A stretch of 64,000 nt of DNA from JAWCQZ01 sp038869515 [NCBI: Halobacteria archaeon] (GTDB taxonomy: Archaea; Halobacteriota; Syntropharchaeia; JACQPP01). Both the position numbers and the translations under genes were made by a program. Positions 39,477 to 47,100 of the stretch are shown piece by piece (position 1 is the stretch's first letter; every line of letters begins with the position of its first letter). A model generated the notes under the pieces. The model had not been told where the DNA came from. It made no database searches and was given only the letters and a program-made list of their open reading frames with translations. The stretch lies in the NCBI GenBank assembly GCA_038869515.1, contig JAWCQZ010000004.1:154655-218654 (forward strand), in the 5' to 3' direction.

Positions 39477-41362
39477 GGCTCCCTCACCTCCATCCACCGG
39501 TCCGCCGGGACGTTTTCCATCCGTGTGACCTTCCCGCTCGGCCATTGGATTTCGAGTGTATCTATTTTCTCGCGGGGCCCCAGCCCGAAGTGGACGGGGA
39601 CCATCGAGTTCGACGCGTAGCCCGAGCCGCTCTTGACCTCCCGGAGGAGGGAGAGGTTTCCCACCTTGACCTTCACCCACGCCCCGATTCCATCGCGATT
39701 GCTGCAACCTGCCGGGGAAGAACTGCCCCGGTGGCTCGGTCCGCATGCGCCGACAAGCTTCACGACGGACCAGTGGTTCCGGTTCCCGATGTCGTTCCTG
39801 TAAAGGCCAACGGGCCCCGCATGGTTCACGACAACGAGGTCGAGGTCGCCATCTCCGTCGAAATCGCCGTAGGCGATTCCCCTGGATTCGCCCGGGTCCG
39901 CCACGCCCTCCCGGGCGGCGACCTCCTCGAAGCTGGCTCCATGCCCCTGGTTGCGGAATAACCGGTTCAGCGGGCTCATGTAGGCATCACCGTTTCCGGG
40001 GCTGAAGCCGTTGGCCGCGTAGATGTCGAGGTCGGCGTCGTTGTCGTAGTCCATGAACACCGCGCCCCACCCCCACTCCACCCGGTGGACTCCTGCGGAG
40101 CGCGCCACCTCCGTGAACGTGGGCCCGTTGCCGGAGTTGCGGTAGAGAGCGCTCCCCTCGTCCAGCATCACCTCCCGCACCACGGGCAGCGAATACCCCA
40201 ATATGTCTTCGCTCCTGGGGTCCCGAATCTTCTCCAGAAGGTTCGCTCTCTGCTCCTCGCGGGTCCTCCCGGAGACCCCCAGGCGCTGGGCGAGGAGGTC
40301 CTGCCAGACGATGTTGGTCACGTAGAGGTCGAGGTCTCCGTCGTTGTCGTAGTCCCCGCTGTCCACCCCCATGCCGTTGCCGCGGTAGCCCGTGCCCGAC
40401 TCGTTCGTGACTTCGCGGAAACGGCCGTTCCCGAGGTTGAAGTAAAGAGTGTTGGAGCCGAAGTCGTTCGCCACGTAGAGGTCGGGCCACGCGTCGCCGT
40501 CGAGGTCGCTGAAAATAGCGGCGAACCCCCAGCCGGTGTCTCCCACGCCAGCCGCCTTGGTCACGTCGGTAAAGGTCCCGTCGCCGTTGTTCCGGTAGAG
40601 GACGTTCGGGGGCCCGTCGCGCATGGCAAAGGAGAAGGGTTGAGGGCCGGGAGCCGCGGAAGGGTCCGCTTCGGTCGCGAGGCGCCTCCCGCCACCCCCG
40701 AATGTGGAGTATGGGTCTGCGGAGGTCCCCAGGAAATCCGCATAGTTCACGAGGTAGAGGTCCAGCAGTCCGTCCCGGTCGTAGTCGCCCCAAGCGACAT
40801 GGTGGGTGGTGCCGCTGTAGCCCACCCGGGCCGTGGTGGTCACATCGGTGAAAGTTCCATCGCAATTGTTCCGGTAGAGGCGGTTGGATGAGAACAGGTT
40901 CGCGACGTAGAGGTCGGGGCAGCCGTTGTTGTCGTAGTCTCCGAAGGCGGCCGCCCGCCCCTCTCCGGAGTCGCCCACCCCCGCCGCGGCTGTCACGTCA
41001 GCGAAGCGCCAGTTCCCGTCGTTGCGGAACAGCCTATTGGGCCCGCCCTGGACGAAATAGAGGTCCAGTTTGCCATCCGAGTTGTAATCGCCGACGGCGA
41101 CCCCCCCTCCGAACGCGCCGTATGCCGAGTTGGCGATTCCTGGCAAATTGGCTTTGCGGAAGGAGATTCCGGAATCGCTCGCGGGGTGGAACACCGCCGC
41201 CCGGTTCGCATCCTCCGCAGTTGGCGGAACGGAGGGCCGCTGGGGCCCGCTGGTGCAGGAGGAGAGGAGAACAGCGGGCAAAATGAGTGCTGCCAGGAGG
41301 GGAGCGGGCCCGAAGAGAAAAGCCCTGCACCGCTGTCCGAGGGCCCTGAAAAAGTCTCTCAT
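39473..41362 (-). CDS. CRTAC1-type FG-GAP/VCBS-repeat lipoprotein, second copy
   Basis: A 629-residue paralogue of the protein at 26550. A hydrophobic N-terminus ends in a lipobox-like LLSSCTSG. Beta-propeller blades (GDYNSDGKLDLYFVQ, GDYDNNGCPDLYVAN, SDLDGDAWPDLYVAN and others) fill the middle. The C-terminal ASPIC/UnbV segment has CSNRDGIGAWVKVKVGNLSLLREVKSGSGYASNSMVPVHFGLG. Both ends overlap neighbours by 4 nt, placing it between two GLYCD-family genes in a three-gene operon, an arrangement that argues for a shared complex. Confidence 0.88.
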   Translation of the reverse strand: MRDFFRALGQRCRAFLFGPAPLLAALILPAVLLSSCTSGPQRPSVPPTAEDANRAAVFHPASDSGISFRKANLPGIANSAYGAFGGGVAVGDYNSDGKLDLYFVQGGPNRLFRNDGNWRFADVTAAAGVGDSGEGRAAAFGDYDNNGCPDLYVANLFSSNRLYRNNCDGTFTDVTTTARVGYSGTTHHVAWGDYDRDGLLDLYLVNYADFLGTSADPYSTFGGGGRRLATEADPSAAPGPQPFSFAMRDGPPNVLYRNNGDGTFTDVTKAAGVGDTGWGFAAIFSDLDGDAWPDLYVANDFGSNTLYFNLGNGRFREVTNESGTGYRGNGMGVDSGDYDNDGDLDLYVTNIVWQDLLAQRLGVSGRTREEQRANLLEKIRDPRSEDILGYSLPVVREVMLDEGSALYRNSGNGPTFTEVARSAGVHRVEWGWGAVFMDYDNDADLDIYAANGFSPGNGDAYMSPLNRLFRNQGHGASFEEVAAREGVADPGESRGIAYGDFDGDGDLDLVVVNHAGPVGLYRNDIGNRNHWSVVKLVGACGPSHRGSSSPAGCSNRDGIGAWVKVKVGNLSLLREVKSGSGYASNSMVPVHFGLGPREKIDTLEIQWPSGKVTRMENVPADRWMEVREP

Positions 41363-42306
41363 GGCATCCTCCCCTGTCTCCAGAGCAGCGTCACCAGCGC
41401 CTCCAGAAGGCTCCCGTGGATGTTGACAGAGGGGTCGCCCCGCTCGATGAGGGGCGCCATTGCTCTCAGGTGGCCTTCGATGGAGGCCATCCAGGCGGGC
41501 TCGATTCGCTCCCTGGCCCCGGAGCGCAACAGGTAGAACGCCAGCTCCGCACTGGCTTCAGTGCTGGAGGTCGGAGAGGAGAGGCCCGGGGCTTGGCGGT
41601 CTTCGGTGAGAGCAGCCATCTCCCTGGCGGCAATGTCCAATCCTTGCCGGAGCGCATCGCTCACTTCGCGGCCCCCGCAACCCCGTCTTTCCATCTCCAT
41701 CAGGGCTATGAGGTAGTGGAAGAGGTTGTGTCCCCTTCCAGGGGGGACGGTGCGGATATGGTCGCGGATTTGGCGGACGAAGTTGGAGGGGACGGGGAGG
41801 GCATCGCAGTAGAGCCCATGATAGTCGAAGCAGTCGCCCGCGCTTCGATTGAGGTCGCATCCCACCCAGGGCGGGCGGTAGTCGGGGTCAATGAACCGGA
41901 GCACCCTCAAGTCGTAGGAGTTCTCCGGCAAATCCCGCGCCATCTTGGTGGCTCCGTTGCGGGCCGCCTCCTCGACCTCCGGCAGGGGATAGACCTGGGC
42001 AATCCAGTAGAGGAGGAGGAATTCACCCCCGGTGTCGTTGTACGCAAGCAGCCCGCGGAGAATCCGGTCCATCTCCGGGTCGCGGGGGACCGGGGGGCCG
42101 GAGGACTGGGGCGGGACCCAGCGGAAGGGGCGGGGCGCGTAGCCGGAGGGGGTCGGGTAGGGGGCGTATTCGAGGGGGGGCGGCCACTCCTTCAGTTCCT
42201 CGGGGCCTCGGAGGCGCCCGCTCATCTCGAGGGCGAGGATGAATAGGGGGAGCGCCAGCAGAACGATGAGCAGCCGCTTGCGGCGGGCGGTGGCGAAGAG
42301 TTTCAT
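41359..42306 (-). CDS. Exported helical protein of the GLYCD family, paralogue A
   Basis: 315 residues from ATG 42306. A basic start (KLFATARRKR) leads into one hydrophobic segment, LLIVLLALPLFILALEM, without a lipobox Cys, so it is probably a signal anchor. The rest parallels 38562: PYPTPSGYAPRPFRWVPPQSSGPPVP, DPDYRPPWVGC, DYHGLYCDALPVP, LMEMERRGCGG, IEPAWMASIEGHL, LLEALVTLLWRQGR. It is first in the operon with the CRTAC1-type gene (ATGA overlap). A 110-bp stretch is almost identical to the 38562 gene, suggesting gene conversion or recent duplication. Confidence 0.75.
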   Translation of the reverse strand: MKLFATARRKRLLIVLLALPLFILALEMSGRLRGPEELKEWPPPLEYAPYPTPSGYAPRPFRWVPPQSSGPPVPRDPEMDRILRGLLAYNDTGGEFLLLYWIAQVYPLPEVEEAARNGATKMARDLPENSYDLRVLRFIDPDYRPPWVGCDLNRSAGDCFDYHGLYCDALPVPSNFVRQIRDHIRTVPPGRGHNLFHYLIALMEMERRGCGGREVSDALRQGLDIAAREMAALTEDRQAPGLSSPTSSTEASAELAFYLLRSGARERIEPAWMASIEGHLRAMAPLIERGDPSVNIHGSLLEALVTLLWRQGRMP

Positions 42307-42453
42307 CTCTGCCTCCCGGCCGAAAGGGCCATCCACAGCAGATTTGCGCCCGGGTTCAACTTCTTTTCCATTCTTCCCGGTTTTGTAGATGGGAGCCTCA
42401 CGTCCGGCTCACCTCCGGCCCGCGGCCATCACATTTATGCCGCCCCCGCCCGA

Positions 42454-42479
42454 TGATTTGAGATTGCGCGATTTCAGAT
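42454..42479 (+). repeat. Direct repeat flanking the toxin-antitoxin locus, left copy
   Basis: TGATTTGAGATTGCG followed by CGATTTCAGAT. The right copy is at 43286-43311 with two mismatches. Just upstream and downstream, two similar ATCACATTTATGCC / ATCACCTTTATGCC segments also duplicate part of the promoter region. Confidence 0.6.
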
Positions 42480-42532
42480 CCCCCAATCGGCTTCGCCATC
42501 ACCTTTATGCCCCTCCCGCCCCATGAAAACGG

Positions 42533-42664
42533 ATGGAAAAACTCGTCCGCCGCGGCGACCCGGCCTTCCTCCTGGAGTGGTTTGAAAAGCATCCGTGGGA
42601 CGAGGAGTACGTAGCCATTCTCGAACAAATCATCGCAGACCGAAAGGACAGAAAGATTCGGTGA
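42533..42664 (+). CDS. Small antitoxin-like partner of the PIN-domain gene
   Basis: The 43-residue acidic/basic helical peptide MEKLVRRGDPAFLLEWFEKH continues WDEEYVAILEQIIADRKDRKIR. It ends 6 bp before the PIN gene start. Size, order (antitoxin first) and spacing match VapBC-type operons, although no DNA-binding domain is evident. A TTTATG-type AT-rich element lies about 30 bp upstream. Antitoxin function is inferred from position. Confidence 0.55.
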   Translation: MEKLVRRGDPAFLLEWFEKHPWDEEYVAILEQIIADRKDRKIR

Positions 42665-42670
42665 AGCACT

Positions 42671-43288
42671 GTGGCCTGTCTGGACACGAGCTTCTTGATC
42701 GACCTGAGCCACGCGAAACTCAGCGCGCGGAAGAAGCTGGAGGACCTCCTGTCGAATGGAGAGCGAGTCGTCACCACTGCAGTGAAGCGAATTTCGCGCT
42801 CGCTGCGCTCGCGCGAAATTCGCCAATACCCCGGCCTGAAGGCCGGGGCGTCTTTTCAGGACGGGTCCCAGGCCGGGGCGCTTCGGCGCAAGGGCTCCGA
42901 GCGCCGACCGAGTTATGCTGCCCGCCGGCTCCTCCCCGGTCTGAAGCCGGGGGCGTCCGCCGGCGGGACCTTGGGGAATTTGCGCGCAGCGCAAATTCCC
43001 GTGAACGCCGCGGAGCTGTACGAGGGCGCATGGAGGTCTTCCCGCGCCTTGGCGCAAGTGGGCGAGCTGGACCGGATGCTCCAAGGCGTGGTCATTTTGG
43101 AGATGACGCTCGTGGCCGCTCGCGAGTTTGGCCGTCTCAAGACGGACCTCCAGCGCCAAGGGACATCGGTCGGCGACTGGGACCTCCTGATCGCGTCCAT
43201 TGCCCTGGCCTGCGGCGAGAGCCGCGTCGTGACCCGGAACGCGAAGGACTTCGAGCGCATCCCGGGAATCGAGGTCGTGTCCTGCTGA
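42671..43288 (+). CDS. VapC-like PIN-domain toxin interrupted in frame by a repeat element
   Basis: A GTG-started 205-residue protein. PIN motifs are split around an insert. The N-terminal CLDTSFLIDLSHAKLSARKKLEDLL carries the first acidic residue; after the insert come AAELYEGAWRS, GRLKTDLQRQGTSVGDWDLLIASIALACGESRVVTRNAKDFERIPGIEVV, with the remaining Asp/Glu ligands. Without the 219 bp the protein would be 132 aa, the usual VapC length, and TTAVNAAEL would be continuous. The element-encoded 73 residues are basic and low-complexity, in the loop between strand 2 and helix 3, so activity could be lost or retained. Confidence 0.8.
   Translation: MACLDTSFLIDLSHAKLSARKKLEDLLSNGERVVTTAVKRISRSLRSREIRQYPGLKAGASFQDGSQAGALRRKGSERRPSYAARRLLPGLKPGASAGGTLGNLRAAQIPVNAAELYEGAWRSSRALAQVGELDRMLQGVVILEMTLVAAREFGRLKTDLQRQGTSVGDWDLLIASIALACGESRVVTRNAKDFERIPGIEVVSC
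42787..43000 (+). mobile_element. 214-bp palindromic element inserted in the PIN gene with GTGAA duplication
   Basis: GTGAA occurs at 42782-42786 and again at 43001-43005, bracketing the insert. The left end is a palindrome GCGAATTTCGCGC to GCGCGAAATTCGC; the right end is GGGAATTTGCGC to GCGCAAATTCCC, so the ends are also imperfect inverted repeats. Inside are hairpins CCCCGGCC-TGAA-GGCCGGGG and CCGG-TCTGAAG-CCGG, resembling stem-loops at the ends of IS200/IS605-type elements. It has no gene of its own and is a non-autonomous element or MITE. Confidence 0.75.
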
Positions 43289-43311
43289 TTTGAGATTGCG
43301 AGATTTCGGAT
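43286..43311 (+). repeat. Direct repeat flanking the toxin-antitoxin locus, right copy
   Basis: TGATTTGAGATTGCG followed by AGATTTCGGAT, overlapping the PIN gene stop codon. Further partly inverted relatives (AATCCGCAATCTCCC and CCAGTCTCAAA) lie at about 43420-43454. Together with the left copy they bracket the TA genes. Confidence 0.6.
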
Positions 43312-43516
43312 TTCTTCCTGCCCGGAGGGCGGGCCCGGCCACCTTCGGTGTCCGCCCGCGCCTTCCTCCGGAACGCGCGGGAAGAGGAGCACCGGCAGGT
43401 GCGACTTGCGCGTCCAATCCGCAATCTCCCAGTCTCCAATCCCCCAGTCTCAAAATGGTTCTGATTCCTCCTGTTCTCAAGGTCGGACCCACCACAGGAG
43501 TTTCTGTCCTTGCGCG
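43312..43516. other. 205-bp spacer with hairpins
   Basis: It contains GC-rich inverted segments (CCCGGAGGGCGGGC and neighbours) and the AATC/CAATCTC motifs related to the flanking direct repeats. No gene is seen. The 3' end leads into a strong TATA box. Confidence 0.4.
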
Positions 43517-43528
43517 TTTTATATATCC
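43517..43528 (+). promoter_or_regulatory. Strong TATA box for the second aspartic-protease-fold gene
   Basis: TTTTATATATCC is the clearest TATA element in this part of the window. A start about 25 bp downstream would give a leader of about 15-20 nt before GTG 43568, which is why I place the start there. Confidence 0.65.
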
Positions 43529-43567
43529 GCCTGCGAAAGTGCGGGAATATTCATCACGGGAAAACCG

Positions 43568-44188
43568 GTGGCGGATGAGCGCGGCGAGTGGTGCGAGTGT
43601 GGCCGCCAGGCGGCCGAGTCGCAGAAGGGTCTGGTTCATGCCCGTCCCTCCCGGCCCGCGGCCCGCCTCCGCAACCCTTGTTTCCATATCCGAGTTGACG
43701 GCAGGAGTCTGCTGGCGCTGTTCGACCCCGGCGCCCGCTACTCCTACGTCCGTCGCTCCGCTCTGCCGCCGGGGACGACGGTCCACACCCTCCGGGAGCC
43801 GGGCGAGACCCGCCTGGGGGGCCGCGTCCACTCCATCCGGGAGGAGGCCCACCTCCGGGGAGACATGGAGAAAATCGAGTTCACCTGGGAAGCCTGCGTG
43901 ATCAATGAAATCGGTCCCGCCGAAGAGGTGGGCCGGCCCCTGGACCTCCTGGTGGGCGCTCTGGCTCTTGAGAAGTGGAGGGTCCGCATCGACTTCTCCA
44001 AGGACCCTCCGGTTCTCGACCTCTCCGGCGCGCGAAAGCGCGAGTTCTGCGAGTACTGGCGTCACGCCTGCGCCACCCCCGACCACTGCGCGGTCGCCCC
44101 CGGCGCCATGGGGCCCACCGACAGCTCCGCCTTCCGCAGCGTCGTGTTGATGCCGAGCCCGCTCGCGCCCGCGACGGGGTTCCAGTAG
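43568..44188 (+). CDS. Retropepsin-fold (clan AA) aspartic-protease-like protein
   Basis: About 206 residues. The core is FHIRVDGRSLLALFDPGARYSYVRRSAL, then FTWEACVINEIG, and LDLLVGALALEKWRVRIDFSKDPPVLDL, the strand pattern of small prokaryotic aspartic proteases. The active-site triplet is D-P-G rather than D-T/S-G, so the Asp is retained. The last 42 codons overlap the 3' end of the convergent giant gene. A second clan AA relative lies at 16529. The adjacent TA locus may be coincidental. Confidence 0.7.
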   Translation: MADERGEWCECGRQAAESQKGLVHARPSRPAARLRNPCFHIRVDGRSLLALFDPGARYSYVRRSALPPGTTVHTLREPGETRLGGRVHSIREEAHLRGDMEKIEFTWEACVINEIGPAEEVGRPLDLLVGALALEKWRVRIDFSKDPPVLDLSGARKREFCEYWRHACATPDHCAVAPGAMGPTDSSAFRSVVLMPSPLAPATGFQ

Positions 44189-47100
44189 GTCTGGGCCTGG
44201 AAGCCGAAATACTGGTTGGTGTAGTTCAGGAGGGCGCGGCCCCACGGCCCCCGCCCGGCGGTCCAGTCCACGTCCTGCTCCGCCCGCAGGATGTAGGTGA
44301 GGCCCTGGGACTCGTTCCTCCCGATGAGGGTGATGGAGGCGTTGGCGATGTCGCTCCCGAACTGCCGCAGGATGTCGGTCTGCCGGACCCACGCCTTGTA
44401 GGAGGCGACGGCGCCCAGCTGGACCCAGTAGCGGTTCGCCCAGTAGGTGGTGATTTTCTTCTCCCAGTCCCCGGCGCTCTCCAGCGAGGAGAGGAACCGC
44501 GTGAAGCCGTCGAGGGCGTGGGTCCGGAACTCGGTGGTCCGCCGCTTGTAGGACACGATGGAGTCGTTGAACTCCTTGAACCACCACGAGGCGTTGTCGC
44601 TGTCCACCTTGCGGTAGACGTAGGTGAGGTCGCGGATGTAGGCCGGCCTGCGGCTGGTGTCGGTGGTGACCGACGCGTCGTTCCCGAGCCCGTGGCGGGT
44701 GAACCCCTCCCAGGTGAGGGTCGTCGCCATGCCGGAGCCGAAGGCGTCGGCGGTCCGGACCCCGAGGGCCTTCTTCTCGCCGCCGTACTCCCAGATGGTC
44801 CGGTTGCCGATGTTCGGCGCGGTTCCGGGGTGGCCCTGGTACCAGAGGGGCACGTCGCCGATCCACACCACCCGGCCGCCGCGGCGGATGTAGTCGAGCA
44901 GCAGGGTGTCGTTGCCGGCGACGTTGATGTCGGGGACCTTGTAGCCGGAGCCGCCCGTGGCCCCCGTCGCGAGCTGCCCGCCGTGGACCTCCAGCGTCAG
45001 GTTGAACGTCGAGACGTTCCAGAGGTCGCGGAGCAGCGGGTAGAGGGCCGGCGAGGCGCCGGCGATGTCCCAGCCGCAGCCGGCAGGCGCGGCGCCGCCC
45101 GGCTGGCAGTCCCAGATGCGGACGAAGCCCGAGTCGGGGACGACCGGGTTGAAGTTCTTCTGGAAGGCCGAGATGTTGGTGACGACGCTCGGCTGGCCGG
45201 GGAGCGGGTGGTGGGCGAGGACCCGGGCGGTGGTGACGGCCCGGACCGCCTTCATGCCGACGGTCCCGGGCCAGCCGGAGCCCTGGACCTCCAGCTGGGC
45301 GCCGGCGTCGCCGCCGATTTCGCACTGCCGGTAGATGAGCGTGTGGAAGCCGCGGGTGAGGGCGACGGAGCCCGACCGCTGGGCGGTGTCGGCGGCGCAG
45401 GAGGCGGGGCTCGGGTAGATGTTGTTGGCGTCGGTGACCTCCGACCCGTCCACCACCACCGCCCGCGAGTCGTCGCCGTTGGAGATGAAGGTCGAGGTGG
45501 AGTTCACCGGCAGGTAGAAGGTCCCGGTCCACTCGGAGGAGAATGCGTCGGTGTTGGTGATGACCCGGTCGGGCGTGGCCGCGCCCGCCCGGAGGGTCGA
45601 GTATCCGGGGTTGCAGTCGGTGGCCCACTGCGGGCAGTTCCTCCAGAACCAGAAGTCGAGGACGGTCTCCTCCCGGGTCACGGCGGGGGCCCCGGAGAAG
45701 ATGGCGTTGTTCCAGTAGCGGGCCGTGAAGTTGGTGTCCGCCACCTTGTAGGCGGCGGGCCGGGCGCTGAACCACGACTGGGTCAGCCCCCACCGGGTCC
45801 CGTCGGCGTTGCGGGAGATGGAGGCCCCGGCGGGGGCGCAGTCGGCGGTCGTCCCGTTGACGTCGAGGCAGGAGATGCCGAGGAGGGCCTCCTGGGCGGA
45901 GAAGCCCCAGGTGTTGCTCCCGCCGCCCGGGAGCCCCTGGTAGTAGAAGGGCACGTCGCCGATCCACACCACCCGCCCCCCCGCCGAGAGGTAGCGGGAG
46001 AGGGTGTTGTTGAAACTCTGGTTCTCGCACACGCTGTCGGGGCAGATGTCCTGGCTGAAGAGCGCGACGCTTCCTCTGGCCCGGTCGAGCCGGGTCAGGT
46101 TCTGCATCCAGGCGGCCAGCTGGGTGGCGTTGTATCGGACGAAGGACCGGCCGCACGGCGCGCTCGGCCCCGACTGGTTGGCGCAGGAGACGCCGGCCGG
46201 GTTCCGCGGGTCGGCTGCGGGGTCCGCCGCCGCCCCCGTCTGGTTGAAGAAGTCGGCGATGCGCGCCGCCTGGGCGGCGCCGATCCACGAGGTCGGGTAG
46301 TTGGTGTCGTGGTAGACGACGGCGTTCGGCAGCGGGGTGTCGCAGACGTTGTTGGGACAGACGTCCTTCAGCATGACGATGACGCTGTCGGTGGAGTTGT
46401 TCAGCAGGTATTGCCGGAGGGCCGACGCGTTCGTGATGTTGGTGAAGGGCGCGCCCGCGCAGTTGGTCGCCGCCGAGAGGGCCGAGGGGCCGCCGTTGGC
46501 CACGTCGAGCCGCAGGGCCTTTGTGGTCCAGGACTCCGGGTAGTTGTCCTCGCCGAAGTAGTAGAACCGGCGGGCCGCCCCCGAGAGGCCCCGGGTGGCG
46601 AGGCGGCAGAGGTCGTTCTTCTCCGTCGCGCTCAGGGAGGCCGGGAGGGGGAAGTCCCACATCCGCAGGAACCCGGCGGAGGTGGCGTTGGGGAGCGCGA
46701 CGGCCGCCTGCTCCCCGGCCTTGCCGGCGAGAAGAAGGAGGTTGCGGTAGGCCGAGAGGCTCCCGCGGGCGTAGTCGTTCCGCAGGTAGTCGAGGCTCGC
46801 GTTGGTCGCCTCGTGGCGGCTGCTGTAGGAGCGGCCGTGCACCCCGCCGAAGGAGCCCCAGTATTCGGAGAAGTTGACCGCCATGGTGTCGAAGAGGGTC
46901 TTGAGGAGCCCCTTGGCGGCGAGGGCGTAGAGGGAGTTGAGGGTCCCCGACGCCCCGTAGACCATCCCGAAGAACGTCTGGGCGCTCTGGTTGTACTGGG
47001 AGGGGTCGCGGGTGAAGAGATACTGGTTCCCGACCACTTCGCAGCAGAAGGTGAGGTTCCACTGGAAGCTGATTTCGGCGGAGCCGGACTTCTCGTAGTA

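Noticed and set aside
42787-43000. Intein or group I/II intron in the PIN gene
   Set aside because: The insert lacks intein splice motifs (N-terminal Cys/Ser block, HN-C/S/T end) and is too short. No intron core is seen. A 5-bp target duplication fits a transposable element better.
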